NCBI RefSeq assembly: GCF_026586795.1
Contig: NZ_JAPFGY010000002.1
Span: 1-64,000, forward strand
DNA length: 64,000 nt
Direction of reading: 5' to 3'
Source: Erythrobacter sp. WG
GTDB lineage: Bacteria; Pseudomonadota; Alphaproteobacteria; Sphingomonadales; Sphingomonadaceae
A program made the position numbers and the translations under genes. This document shows, one piece after another, positions 34,125-43,224 of this stretch. The notes below the pieces were generated by a model. It was not told the origin of the DNA, ran no database searches, and saw only the letters and a program-made list of their open reading frames with translations. Every line of letters begins with the position of its first letter. The first letter of the stretch is position 1.

Positions 34125-36719
34125 ATGCGCAAGTTCGCAAGCTATGCCTGCGGCCTCATGGCCTGCAGCGCATTGACCACCCCTGCCTTCGCCCAGGACA
34201 CCGCCCCGGAAGCCGCGCCGCGGAACGACGACAGCGTCATCATCGTCACCGCCACCCGCCGCGCGCAGGACGTGCAGGACATCCCGCTCGCGGTGACCGC
34301 GATCTCCCCGCAACAGCTCGAGACGCAGCGCGTCGTCAACATCCAGCAGATCTCGGCCCTTGCGCCGTCCTTCACCGCCAGCCAGGCGCAGCTCGCATCG
34401 GGCTCGGTGGTGCTGCGCGTGCGCGGCATCGGGACGACCTCGAACAACATCGGCTTCGAGAGCGCGGTCGGTATCTTCATCGACGGTGCCTACGCCTCGC
34501 GCCCCGGCGTCGCTTTGAGCGAATTCGTCGATGTCGAGCGGGTCGAGGTGCTGCGCGGGCCGCAGGGCACGCTGTTCGGCCGCAACACCTCCGCGGGCGC
34601 GCTCAACATCACCAACGTGCGCCCCGACGTGACCGGCTTCGGCGGTTTCGTGAACGCGGAATACGGCAATTTCAACGAGCGCAGCCTCCAGGGGGCGATC
34701 AACGTGCCGGTCGTCAAGGACACGCTCGCGGTGCGCCTCACCGGCGCGTGGCGGCAGCGCGACGGCTTCCTCGACGTGGTGGACCGCACCGGCCGCAAAA
34801 TCGGCGAGACCAACAATGCCGACCAGTGGCTGGTGCGCGGCCAGATCGGATGGGACACCGAAAGCGGCATTCGCGGCCGGATCATCGCCGATTACTCACG
34901 CAGCAAGTCGAGCTGCTGCGGTGCGATCGAGCTCTACCAGTCGCCGCTGGTGACCGCCGGGCTCTACCAGGCGGTCGGGCTCGGTGCCAATGGCGGCAAC
35001 GGCCAGCCCTTCACCGCCACCGGCAATCGCGACCAGGGCGGCTTCGAGCGGGCGATGGACAACCGCGTGGTGTCCGCCAACCGCCTGCCGGCGGCCGACA
35101 TCGACAACTACGGCGTCACCGGCGAACTCGAATTCCCGGTCTCTGACAACGCCAACCTCATCTTCATCGGCTCGTGGCGCAAGTACAAGGCCTTCGAGGC
35201 CTACGATTCCGACTTCACCGCGGCTGACCTCTTCAACGTCAACCGGATCGCCCTCGACCTCGAAACCTGGACCGCGGAACTGCGCCTCCAAGGCGAGACG
35301 CTGGGCGGCAAGCTCAACTACATGGTGGGCGGCTTCTACTCGAACGAGCAGATCGACCAGTCGATCGACTTCGCGCTCGGCACCGAATACGACCTGAACG
35401 TCGGTGCGCTGCTCGCCGGGGGCACCAGCGGCGCCTCGCTCAACCCGCTCTCGCCGCTGTTCTTCGGACCGCGGCCGCTCGAGCGCCTGACCGGCATCGC
35501 CCCGTCGACCGTCAACAACACCAACCGTTTCCAGCAGGACGCGACCAGCTACGCGATCTTCACCCACAACACGCTCGAGCTCACCGACGGTCTCGAGCTG
35601 ACCGTGGGCGCGCGCTATTCGTGGGAAGACAAGTCGGGCGGGTTCACCCAGACCGCGGTCAACAATCGCCTCTGCCCGGCCGTGCTCAGCAGGGTCGGGG
35701 CCCTGGGAGCCCTTGCGCCGACGTTTGTCACGCTGGGCTGCTTCGGCTTCACCGCACCGGTGAACCTGCCGCAGGCGACGAACCCTGCCTTCCCCCTGAA
35801 CATTCTCCTGCCGCGCACCTTCCAGTCGAACTTCAAGGACGAGGAGCTGATCTACACCGGCAAGCTCGCCTACGAGTTCTCGCCGGGCGTCAACGCGTAC
35901 GCGAGCTTCACCCATGGCTACAAGGCGGGCGGCCTCAACCTCGATACCACCGCAGCCAACGGCGGCGCTGATCCGCGCTTCCTGTCGGAAGAGGTCGATT
36001 CCTTCGAAATCGGGATCAAGGCGCAGACCGCCAACCGCGCGCTGACCGTCAACGTCGCGGCCTTCTACGAAGACTTCTCGAACTTCCAGGTACTCGAGTT
36101 CACCGGCACCGCGTTCCAGACCTTCAACGTGCCCAAGGCGCGGACCAAGGGCGTCGAGATCGAGAGCCTAATCCGCCCGGCGACCGGCCTGACCTTCAAC
36201 CTCGCGGCGACGATCCTCGAGGCGCGCTACCCCAACGATTGCGCGGGCAACCTTGCCTCGGTCACGGTCGTCTCGCTGTGCGGCAACGAGCTCACCAACG
36301 CCCCGCAAGTGGTCGCGCTGGCGGGCGTGAACTGGGACAGGCCGATCAGCGACACGGTCGAATTCTTCGTGGCCGGGCAGGTGCGTCTGGAGAGCGACCA
36401 GCGGACCTCGACGCAGGCGATCGTGCCGCCGACGGTGCCGGCCGGGGCGAGCCAAGCGCAGATTCAAGCCGCTGCCGCCGCCGCGCCGCTGATCGTCGCC
36501 GACATCCAGGACGGCAAGGCCTTCGTCAACCTGCGCGCCGGGCTCAGGTTCATGGACGGCAAGTATGCGCTTGAGGGCTGGGTGAACAACCTCACCGACG
36601 AGGTGGTGCGCGGGGTGACCTTCAACACCACGCTGCGCGGCTCGGGCTTCGCCAACTCGCGCTCGGCCTTCACCCTGCCGCCGCGCCAATACGGCGTGAC
36701 GCTGCGCGCAAAGTTCTAA
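34125..36719 (+). CDS. TonB-dependent outer-membrane receptor (larger)
   Basis: 864 residues. ATG 34125 follows GAGAGAGGAAA; signal peptide ends near 'TTPAFAQ'. TonB box 'SVIIVTATRRAQDVQDIPLAVTAIS' and plug with 'LRVRGIGTTSNNIGFESAVGIFIDGAYASRPG' and 'VERVEVLRGPQGTLFGRNTSAGALNI' place it in the sphingomonad FyuA/'iron complex'-like branch, whose members carry diverse substrates. The barrel contains 'FTHGYKAGGLNLDT' and ends 'LPPRQYGVTLRAKF'. A Cys pair (SCCGAIEL) lies in an early loop. A GC-rich hairpin at about 34076-34103 precedes the ribosome-binding site, and a terminator follows the gene, so it is monocistronic. Confidence 0.92.
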   Translation: MRKFASYACGLMACSALTTPAFAQDTAPEAAPRNDDSVIIVTATRRAQDVQDIPLAVTAISPQQLETQRVVNIQQISALAPSFTASQAQLASGSVVLRVRGIGTTSNNIGFESAVGIFIDGAYASRPGVALSEFVDVERVEVLRGPQGTLFGRNTSAGALNITNVRPDVTGFGGFVNAEYGNFNERSLQGAINVPVVKDTLAVRLTGAWRQRDGFLDVVDRTGRKIGETNNADQWLVRGQIGWDTESGIRGRIIADYSRSKSSCCGAIELYQSPLVTAGLYQAVGLGANGGNGQPFTATGNRDQGGFERAMDNRVVSANRLPAADIDNYGVTGELEFPVSDNANLIFIGSWRKYKAFEAYDSDFTAADLFNVNRIALDLETWTAELRLQGETLGGKLNYMVGGFYSNEQIDQSIDFALGTEYDLNVGALLAGGTSGASLNPLSPLFFGPRPLERLTGIAPSTVNNTNRFQQDATSYAIFTHNTLELTDGLELTVGARYSWEDKSGGFTQTAVNNRLCPAVLSRVGALGALAPTFVTLGCFGFTAPVNLPQATNPAFPLNILLPRTFQSNFKDEELIYTGKLAYEFSPGVNAYASFTHGYKAGGLNLDTTAANGGADPRFLSEEVDSFEIGIKAQTANRALTVNVAAFYEDFSNFQVLEFTGTAFQTFNVPKARTKGVEIESLIRPATGLTFNLAATILEARYPNDCAGNLASVTVVSLCGNELTNAPQVVALAGVNWDRPISDTVEFFVAGQVRLESDQRTSTQAIVPPTVPAGASQAQIQAAAAAAPLIVADIQDGKAFVNLRAGLRFMDGKYALEGWVNNLTDEVVRGVTFNTTLRGSGFANSRSAFTLPPRQYGVTLRAKF

Positions 36720-36743
36720 GCGCCTGAAGCGGAAGCAAAGAAC

Positions 36744-36778
36744 AGGGGCGGCTCGGGTATCCGAGCCGCCCCTTTCTT
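36744..36778 (+). terminator. Intrinsic terminator after TonB receptor
   Basis: AGGGGCGGCTCGG and CCGAGCCGCCCCT pair perfectly around GTAT and are followed by TTCTTGTT. It lies 24 bases after the receptor stop. Confidence 0.92.
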
Positions 36779-36901
36779 GTTGGCGCTTGCTGCCAGATCG
36801 GTCGCTTCAGCGACCGCAAGGCCACGCGGCCGCCCCGCAGGCGATCAGGCCAACAAGGGCCTGAGATTCGGCGAGGACGCAGCCGCGCAAGGCGGCTGCG
36901 T

Positions 36902-38065
36902 TTACATCGACCTCGCGATCAGCATCTTCATGATCTCGTTCGACCCGCCATAGATCCGCGCGATGCGGGTGTCGCGGTACATCCGGGCGATGGCGTAATC
37001 GTTGATGTAGCCCGCCCCGCCGTGGAATTGCAGGCACTTGTCGACCACCTCCGACTGGAGTTCGGTCACCCAGTACTTCGCCATGCTCGCGGTCGCCACG
37101 TCGAGCTTGCCTTCGAGCAGCTTGGCGATGCAGTCGTTGACGAACACCCGCGCCGCCGTGCCGCGCGCCTTGAGGTCGGCGAGGGTGAACTGGGTGTTCT
37201 GGAAGTCCCAGATCGTCTTGCCGAAGGCCTTGCGATTTTTGACATATTCGACCGTCACGTCGAGCGCCTTCTCGATTCCGGTGATGGCGTTCATGGCGAT
37301 CACCAGGCGCTCCTGTGGCAGCTCGCCCATCAGCTGGTAGAACCCGCGCCCCTCGATCCCGCCGAGGAGATTGTCGGCCGGAATGAACACGTTGTCGAAG
37401 AACAACTCGCTCGTGTCCTGCGCGTCCAGCCCGATCTTGTCGAGCTTCTTGCCGCGCTGGAAGCCTTCTGCCCCCTCGGTCTCGAGCAGCAGTAGCGAGA
37501 TGCCCTTGGCGCCCTCGCTGGGATCGGTCTTGGCGACGACGATGATGAAGTCGGCCAATTGCCCGTTCGAGATCCAGGTTTTCGAGCCATTCAGCCGGTA
37601 GCCGTTGCCGTCCTTCAACGCCGTGGTCTTGATCGACTGGAGGTCGCTCCCCGCATCGGGCTCGCTCATCGCGATGGCGCTGACGAGGTCGCCGGTCACG
37701 AGGCGCGGCAGGTATTTTTTCTTTTGTTCCTCAGTGCCATGGCGCACCAGATAGGGCAGGATAATGGTGTTGTGGAGCGAGGCGCCGAAGCCCTCGACCC
37801 CGTATTTCGCCTGCTGGTCGATCACCACCATGTCGTGCCGGAAGTCCCCGCCGTGGCCGCCATATTCGGTGGGCACCGACACGCCGAGCAGACCCGCCGC
37901 CCCGGCCTCGCGCCAGAACTCGCGTTCGACCTGGCCGTCCTCGCGCCACTTGAGGACGCGCTTTTCCGGGGCGTGCTGCTGGTAGAACTTGCCGACCGCG
38001 TCGGCGAAAATGGCGATTTCCTCGTCTTCCATGAAGGCGGGCTGGGGCACTTCGATGACAGGCAT
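36902..38065 (-). CDS. Acyl-CoA dehydrogenase, long-chain/isovaleryl type
   Basis: 387 residues from ATG 38065 with AGGAGAG upstream. It removes two hydrogens from an acyl-CoA and passes electrons to ETF via FAD. Family motifs: 'AIAMSEPDAGSDLQSIKTTA', 'WISNGQLADFIIVVAKTD', 'ELPQERLVIAMNAITG', 'RKAFGKTIWDFQNTQFTLADLK' and 'QFHGGAGYINDYAIARMYRDTRIARIYGGSNEIMKMLIAR' (in pieces). The usual medium-chain catalytic Glu in 'YEGT' is Gly here ('YGGS'), as in long-chain dehydrogenases and the isovaleryl type, where the base sits on another helix, near 'QER'. A parS-like site lies 14 bases upstream of the start codon. Confidence 0.93.
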   Translation of the reverse strand: MPVIEVPQPAFMEDEEIAIFADAVGKFYQQHAPEKRVLKWREDGQVEREFWREAGAAGLLGVSVPTEYGGHGGDFRHDMVVIDQQAKYGVEGFGASLHNTIILPYLVRHGTEEQKKKYLPRLVTGDLVSAIAMSEPDAGSDLQSIKTTALKDGNGYRLNGSKTWISNGQLADFIIVVAKTDPSEGAKGISLLLLETEGAEGFQRGKKLDKIGLDAQDTSELFFDNVFIPADNLLGGIEGRGFYQLMGELPQERLVIAMNAITGIEKALDVTVEYVKNRKAFGKTIWDFQNTQFTLADLKARGTAARVFVNDCIAKLLEGKLDVATASMAKYWVTELQSEVVDKCLQFHGGAGYINDYAIARMYRDTRIARIYGGSNEIMKMLIARSM

Positions 38066-38078
38066 CGGTCTCTCCTGA

Positions 38079-38094
38079 TGTTTCACGTGAAACA
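38079..38094. promoter_or_regulatory. Perfect 16-bp parS-like ParB-binding site
   Basis: The sequence TGTTTCACGTGAAACA is its own reverse complement and matches the chromosomal parS consensus known from Caulobacter and other bacteria. It lies between the crotonase gene end and the acyl-CoA dehydrogenase start, inside the leader of the latter. No other full copy was seen in the window. parA and parB are not in the window. Confidence 0.85.
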
Positions 38095-38165
38095 ATGGGT
38101 CAAAGGGGTGGCTGGCGGGGGGCAAGCACGCACTTTGCGCGGGCAAGCCCCCTGCAAGAACGGAC

Positions 38166-38939
38166 TTAGCGGCCGGTCCAGTTGGGCTTGCGCTTCTCGG
38201 CGAAGGCGGCGGCGCCCTCGCGCGCGTCGTGGCTGACGAACACCGGGCCGATCAGCGCGCCCTGCTTGGCGTAACGCTCCTCCATCGCCCAGCCGCGCGA
38301 TTCCTTGACGATCTGCTTGGACACCCGCACCGCAAGCGGGCCGTTCGCCGCGATCCGCGCCGCGAGCGCCTTCGCCGCGTCGAGCGCCGGGCCTTCGGTC
38401 ACCTCGTTGATGAGGCCGAGGCTGTAGGCGCGCGCGGCGTCGATGAAGTCGCCGGTCAGCGCCAGCTCCATCGCGATCCGTTCGGGGATCTGGTCGGGCA
38501 GCATCATCACGCCCCCCGCCGCCGCCACCAGGCCGCGCTTCACTTCGGGGATGCCGAACTTCGCGCCCGCATTCGCCACCACCAGATCGCAGGCGATCAT
38601 CAGCTCGAGGCCTCCGGCGAGTGCATAGCCCTCGACCGCGGCGATCAGCGGCTTCTTGGGCGGGGCCTGCACCACGCCGCCGAAACCCCGGCCTTCCACG
38701 GTGGGCGATTCGCCGCGCAGGAAGCCCTTCAGATCCATCCCCGAACAGAAGGTCCCGCCCGCGCCGGTGAGGATGCCGACCCTGAGGTCGTCCTCGGCGT
38801 CGAGCCGGTCCATCGCCGCCGCGATCCCCTCGGCCGCGGCCTTGCTCATGGCGTTCTTGGCATCGGGGCGGTTGATGGTGACGATGAGGACGCCGTCCTC
38901 GACGTCTGTCAGCACTTCGGGGGCGGCGGTCTCGCTCAC
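38166..38939 (-). CDS. Enoyl-CoA hydratase/isomerase family (crotonase)
   Basis: 257 residues from a GTG at 38939 with a clear AGGAGAG; an upstream start has no ribosome-binding site. Crotonase fold: 'VLIVTINRPDAKNAMSKA', 'VGILTGAGGTFCSGMDLKGF' (oxyanion hole), 'KPLIAAVEGYALAGGLELMIACDLVVA' (Glu in GGLEL) and 'KFGIPEVKRGLVAAAGGVMMLPDQIP' (second Glu). These two glutamates are the hydratase catalytic pair. It hydrates 2-enoyl-CoA in beta-oxidation; exact chain specificity unknown. The acyl-CoA dehydrogenase lies downstream on the same strand (100 bases), and the thiolase is divergent. Confidence 0.92.
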   Translation of the reverse strand: MSETAAPEVLTDVEDGVLIVTINRPDAKNAMSKAAAEGIAAAMDRLDAEDDLRVGILTGAGGTFCSGMDLKGFLRGESPTVEGRGFGGVVQAPPKKPLIAAVEGYALAGGLELMIACDLVVANAGAKFGIPEVKRGLVAAAGGVMMLPDQIPERIAMELALTGDFIDAARAYSLGLINEVTEGPALDAAKALAARIAANGPLAVRVSKQIVKESRGWAMEERYAKQGALIGPVFVSHDAREGAAAFAEKRKPNWTGR

Positions 38940-39060
38940 GGCTCTCTCTCCTGCTCGAAAATGTGATTGCATTTTGAAACGCAATTCTTGTGCGATTGGT
39001 GCAGTGGGTTTACGCAGGCGTCAACCGCAATTTCGCGCAAAGACGAGAGAGGATCATTCC

Positions 39061-40329
39061 ATGGCCGAAGCCTACATCATCGACGCCGTCCGCACCCCGC
39101 GCGGGATCGGCAAGCAGGGCAAGGGCGCATTGGCCGCGTGCCACCCGCAGCACCTCGCCGCCACGGTCCTGAAGGCGATCAAGGACAGGAACAACCTCGA
39201 TACCAAGACCGTCGACGACGTGATCTGGTCGGTCAGCACGCAGGACGGGATGCAGGCGGGCGACATGGGCCGGATGGCCGCGCTCGATGCGGGCTATGAC
39301 ATCACCTCGTCCGGCACCACGCTCGACCGGTTCTGCGGCGGCGGCATCACCAGCGTCGCGCTCGCCGCCGCGCAGGTGATGAGCGGCATGGAGGACTGCG
39401 TCGTCGCCGGGGGCACCGAGATGATGAGCCTCACCGCCGCGATGAGCCAGGAGAAGATGCGCGCAGGGATCAAGCCGCCGATGATGGGCAGCTACAACGA
39501 GCGGCTCCAGGCGGTCCACCCGCAGTCGCACCAGGGCATCTGCGGCGATGCCATCGCTTCGCTGGAAGGCTTCACCCGCGAGGAACTCGACGAGGTCGGC
39601 TACCGCTCGCAACAGCGCGCTGCCGAGGCGATCAGCGAGGGCCGCTTCGCGAAGTCGGTGGTGCCGGTGGTGGCGGACGACGGCACGGTGATTCTCGACC
39701 GCGAGGAATATCCGCGCCCGCAGACCACCCGCGAGGATCTGGCGAAGCTCGAGCCCGCCTTCCCCAAGATCGCCGATATGCCGCTCGATGCCGAGGGCAC
39801 GACCTTCCGCAAGCTGGTCAACCGCAAGTATCCCGATCTGGAGATCAAGCACTTCCACCACGCGGGCAATTCCTCGGGCGTGGTCGATGGTGCGGCCGCC
39901 GTGCTGATCACGAGCAAAGCCTATGCCGAGAAGCACGGTTTGAAGCCCCGCGCCCGCATTGTCGCGACCGCCAACATGGGCGATGATCCGACGCTGATGC
40001 TCAACGCGCCGGTGCCGGCGGCGAAGAAGGTGCTGGCCAAGGCGGGGCTGACGACCGACGATATCGACCTGTTCGAGATCAACGAGGCCTTCGCGGTGGT
40101 TGCCGCCAAGTTCGTGCGCGATCTCGGGCTCGACTGGGACAAGGTCAACGTCAACGGCGGCTCGATCGCCTTGGGCCACCCCATCGGCGCAACCGGCTCG
40201 ATCCTGATCGGCACGATCGTCGACGAGTTGGAGCGCCGCGGCGGGCGCTACGGCCTCGTCACCATGTGCGCGGCGGGCGGCATGGCTCCGGCGATCATCG
40301 TCGAGCGGGTCGACGGCTTTGTCGACTGA
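39061..40329 (+). CDS. Acetyl-CoA C-acyltransferase (thiolase)
   Basis: 422 residues. ATG 39061 follows GAGAGAGGATC. Catalytic Cys92 in 'LDRFCGGGITSVALAA', the 'EINEAFAVVAAKF' motif, His in 'VNGGSIALGHPIGATGSI' and the second Cys in 'GLVTMCAAGGMAPAIIVE' are all present. It cleaves 3-ketoacyl-CoA to acetyl-CoA and a shortened acyl-CoA, or runs in reverse. It is divergent from the crotonase and the 121-base gap holds both promoters. The thiolase-like gene overlaps its end by 11 bases. Confidence 0.95.
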   Translation: MAEAYIIDAVRTPRGIGKQGKGALAACHPQHLAATVLKAIKDRNNLDTKTVDDVIWSVSTQDGMQAGDMGRMAALDAGYDITSSGTTLDRFCGGGITSVALAAAQVMSGMEDCVVAGGTEMMSLTAAMSQEKMRAGIKPPMMGSYNERLQAVHPQSHQGICGDAIASLEGFTREELDEVGYRSQQRAAEAISEGRFAKSVVPVVADDGTVILDREEYPRPQTTREDLAKLEPAFPKIADMPLDAEGTTFRKLVNRKYPDLEIKHFHHAGNSSGVVDGAAAVLITSKAYAEKHGLKPRARIVATANMGDDPTLMLNAPVPAAKKVLAKAGLTTDDIDLFEINEAFAVVAAKFVRDLGLDWDKVNVNGGSIALGHPIGATGSILIGTIVDELERRGGRYGLVTMCAAGGMAPAIIVERVDGFVD

Positions 40330-41866
40330 GCCGGGGGGCTACGTTGCCGACAACACCCCGGTGATCATCGGGGTGGGCCAATACTCGGAGCGGGTCGGCG
40401 AGCCCGGCTATGCCGCCCTTTCCTACATGGACCTTGCGGGACGAGCGCTCGGGGCGGCGATTGCCGACAGCGGGGCGAGCGGGTCGGTGGCAGGCGCCAT
40501 CGACACCCTCGCCGGGATCCGCGCCTTCGAGATGTCGCGGCCCGACAGGAAGCCGCCCTTCGGGGCGGCGAACAATGTGCCGCGCGCGATTGCGGGGCGG
40601 GTGGGCGCTCATCCCAAGCGCGCGATCCTCACCACCACCGGCGGGCAGACCAACCAGCAGCTGGTGGGCGAGTTTGCGAGCGCCATCGCCGCAGGGGAGA
40701 GCCGCTGCGCTGTGATCGTCGGGAGCGAGGCGATCTCGACCGTGCTGGCGCTCACCGCGAAGGGGGAAATCCCCGACTGGTCGGAGGACGTGCCGGGCGA
40801 CTGCGAGGATCAGGGCTTCGGCGTCGAGGACCTGCTCGAGCCTGCGCTGATGCTGCACGGCGCGACCGGGGCGATCCCGCTCTATGCGCTAGCCGAGAAC
40901 GCGCGGCGGCACCGGCTCGGCATGGGGCTCGAGGACTACCGGCTGGCCATCGGCAGGCTGTTCGCGCCGTTCACGAAGGTGGCAGCGGCGATCCCGCATT
41001 CGGCGGCTCCGGTCGAACGGACGGCCGAGGAACTCGCCACCGTCACCGACCGGAACCGCGTCGTCGCGGAGCCCTACACCCGCATGACCGTGGCGCGCGA
41101 TCAGGTGAACCAGGCGGCAGCGGTGATCGTCGCCAGCGCCGGGCTGGCGCGCGAGCTGGGCGTGCCGGAGGAGCGGTGGGTCCACATCCACGCCGTCACT
41201 GGCGCTACCGAGCTCAAGCTGTCCGAGCGGCCCGACCTGTCGGCGTGCCCGGCCTCGATCGCCAGCGTCGAGGCGGCGCTGGCGCGGGCGGGGAAGGGGA
41301 TGGACGAGATGGCCTATCTCGACTTCTACTCGTGCTTCGCGATCCCCGTGTTCAACCAGTGCGACCACTTCGGCCTTTCCGCCGACGATCCGAGGGGGCT
41401 GACGCTCACCGGGGGCCTGCCGTTCTTCGGCGGGGCGGGGAACAATTACTCGGCCCACGCCATCGCCGAAGCGGTGCAGCGGGTGCGCGCGGCTCGCGGC
41501 AGCTTCGCGCTGGTCGGCGCGAACGGCGGGTGGATGAGCAAATATGCGACCGGCATCTACTCCACCGACCCCGCCGACTGGAGCGGCAATGACCGCTTCG
41601 CCGTGCTCCCCAAGGCGACCGAGAAGGTGCCTGTGGCGACGGGGCCGGTGGCGAGCGCGGTGGTCGAGACCTACACCATCAACCGCAGCCCCAAGGGCGA
41701 TCAGGCGATCTTCATCGGCCGGAGCGACGCGGGCGAGCGGGTGGTGGGCAATGCCGATCTCGGTGACCCCGCGACCGCCGCGGCCTTCGCGGGCGGCGAG
41801 CCCTTCGGGGCGCGGCTCGCCCTGTCGCACGACGCGCGCGGGAGGACGATGGGGCGGGTGACCTGA
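40319..41866 (+). CDS. Thiolase-like protein type 1, without usual nucleophile
   Basis: 515 residues if started at TTG 40319, which overlaps the thiolase stop by 11 bases; no ATG or GTG exists near the conserved start ('VADNTPVIIGVGQYSERV'), so TTG is likely. Thiolase fold: 'RAILTTTGGQTNQQLVGEFASAI' at the place where true thiolases carry the nucleophilic Cys, then 'LDFYSCFAIPVFNQ' and 'LTLTGGLPFFGGAGNNYSAHAIAEAV'. The C-terminal 90 residues ('ETYTINRSPKGDQAIFIGRSDAGERVVGNADL') form the extra domain of the TLP1 group. Members bind CoA esters; their reaction is not settled. Operonic with thiolase. Confidence 0.83.
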   Translation: MSTEPGGYVADNTPVIIGVGQYSERVGEPGYAALSYMDLAGRALGAAIADSGASGSVAGAIDTLAGIRAFEMSRPDRKPPFGAANNVPRAIAGRVGAHPKRAILTTTGGQTNQQLVGEFASAIAAGESRCAVIVGSEAISTVLALTAKGEIPDWSEDVPGDCEDQGFGVEDLLEPALMLHGATGAIPLYALAENARRHRLGMGLEDYRLAIGRLFAPFTKVAAAIPHSAAPVERTAEELATVTDRNRVVAEPYTRMTVARDQVNQAAAVIVASAGLARELGVPEERWVHIHAVTGATELKLSERPDLSACPASIASVEAALARAGKGMDEMAYLDFYSCFAIPVFNQCDHFGLSADDPRGLTLTGGLPFFGGAGNNYSAHAIAEAVQRVRAARGSFALVGANGGWMSKYATGIYSTDPADWSGNDRFAVLPKATEKVPVATGPVASAVVETYTINRSPKGDQAIFIGRSDAGERVVGNADLGDPATAAAFAGGEPFGARLALSHDARGRTMGRVT

Positions 41867-41954
41867 TCGCGCGCCGCGCCTTGCGGCCCATCACCGCAAG
41901 TCATGCCCGCAGCCCTGCCGCAATCTTGCGCGACTCGGTCGCTTGCGGTAGATG

Positions 41955-41968
41955 GTTTCAATTGAAAC
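41955..41968. promoter_or_regulatory. Operator-like palindrome upstream of hppD
   Basis: GTTTCAATTGAAAC is a perfect 14-bp palindrome 28 bases before the hppD ATG. It is the kind of site bound by MarR- or similar dimeric repressors. No such regulator is in the window. Confidence 0.6.
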
Positions 41969-41996
41969 TATCTCCACCAACAGGGAGCGCGACGCG

Positions 41997-43112
41997 ATGA
42001 ACGCCCAGAGCAAAGACCTCTTCGACAACCCCGTCGGCCTCGACGGCTTCGAATTCGTCGAGTTCTGCGCCCCCGAGAAGGGCGTGCTCGAGCCGGTGTT
42101 CGAAGCGATGGGCTTCACCCGTGTTGCCCAGCACCGCTCGAAGGACGTGCACCTCTGGCGGCAGGGCGGCATCAACCTCATCGCCAATTACGAGCCGCGC
42201 TCGGCCGCATGGTATTTTGCCCGCGAGCATGGCCCCTCGGCCTGCGGCATGGCTTTCCGCGTGCGCGATGCGGCCAAGGCCTATGAACACCTGATCAGCA
42301 AGGGCGCGGAGCCCGTCGCCGTCCAGACCGGCCCGATGGAGCTGCGCATCCCCGCGATCCGCGGCATCGGCGGGGCGATCCTTTACATCGTCGACCGCTA
42401 TGAGGGCGCGGAAGGGGGCAACGGCCTCACCATCTACGACATCGACTTCGAGTACCTCCCCGGTGTCGAGCGCCGCCCCGAAGGCGCGGGCTTCCACACC
42501 ATCGATCACCTCACCCACAACGTCTATGGCGGGCGGATGAAGTACTGGGCGGACTATTACGAGACGCTCTTCAACTTCCGCGAGATCCGCTTCTTCGACA
42601 TCAAGGGCGAATACACCGGCCTCACCAGCAAGGCCCTGACCGCGCCCGACGGCAAGATCCGCATTCCGCTCAATGAGGAAGGCGAGGGCGGCAAGGGCCA
42701 GATCGAGGAGTTCCTGCGCGCCTTCAACGGCGAGGGCATCCAGCACATCGCGCTGATCTGCGACGACCTGCCCGCCTGCTGGGACCGCCTGCAGAAGCTC
42801 GGCGTGCCCTTCATGACCGCGCCGCCCGCGACCTATTACGACATGCTCGCCGAACGCCTTCCCGGCCACGGCGAGGATGTTGACGCATTGAAGATGCGCG
42901 GCATCCTGCTGGACGGCACCACGGAAGGCGGCCAGCCCCGCCTCCTCCTGCAAATCTTCGCGCAGGCGCAGGTCGGGCCGGTGTTCTTCGAGTTCATCCA
43001 GCGCAAGGGCGACGAGGGCTTCGGCGAGGGCAACTTCAAGGCCCTGTTCGAAAGCCTCGAACGCGACCAGATCGAGCGCGGCGTGCTCAATGTCGAGGAA
43101 CCGGCGGAGTAA
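41997..43112 (+). CDS. hppD: 4-hydroxyphenylpyruvate dioxygenase
   Basis: 371 residues from ATG 41997 (CAGGGAG upstream). It converts 4-hydroxyphenylpyruvate to homogentisate in tyrosine breakdown. The two vicinal-oxygen-chelate halves are clear: '[19 protein letters not shown]' and '[36 protein letters not shown]' (in pieces). Iron ligands are His171 ('IDHLTHN'), His250 ('[11 protein letters not shown]') and Glu332 ('[11 protein letters not shown]'). C-terminal '[15 protein letters not shown]' is the typical lid. A 14-bp palindrome lies in its promoter. hmgA and other homogentisate genes are not visible; a VOC gene follows after a repeat. Confidence 0.96.
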   Translation: MNAQSKDLFDNPVGLDGFEFVEFCAPEKGVLEPVFEAMGFTRVAQHRSKDVHLWRQGGINLIANYEPRSAAWYFAREHGPSACGMAFRVRDAAKAYEHLISKGAEPVAVQTGPMELRIPAIRGIGGAILYIVDRYEGAEGGNGLTIYDIDFEYLPGVERRPEGAGFHTIDHLTHNVYGGRMKYWADYYETLFNFREIRFFDIKGEYTGLTSKALTAPDGKIRIPLNEEGEGGKGQIEEFLRAFNGEGIQHIALICDDLPACWDRLQKLGVPFMTAPPATYYDMLAERLPGHGEDVDALKMRGILLDGTTEGGQPRLLLQIFAQAQVGPVFFEFIQRKGDEGFGEGNFKALFESLERDQIERGVLNVEEPAE

Positions 43113-43125
43113 CTCTCCCCACTCC

Positions 43126-43216
43126 CGTTCGCCCTGAGCTTGTCGAAGGGCCGTCCTTCTCTTGGACTGGCGGGACTGATGAAAGTGCGGGGCTTCGACA
43201 AGCTCAGCCCGAACGG
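43126..43216. repeat. Palindromic intergenic repeat, family A-related
   Basis: CGTTCGCCCTGAGCTTGTCG at the left and CGACAAGCTCAGCCCGAACG at the right are inverted copies around a 40-base spacer. This is the 'CTGAGCTTGTCGAAGGGC' subtype of the repeat seen elsewhere in the window. Confidence 0.8.
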
Positions 43217-43224
43217 AGTTTGAT

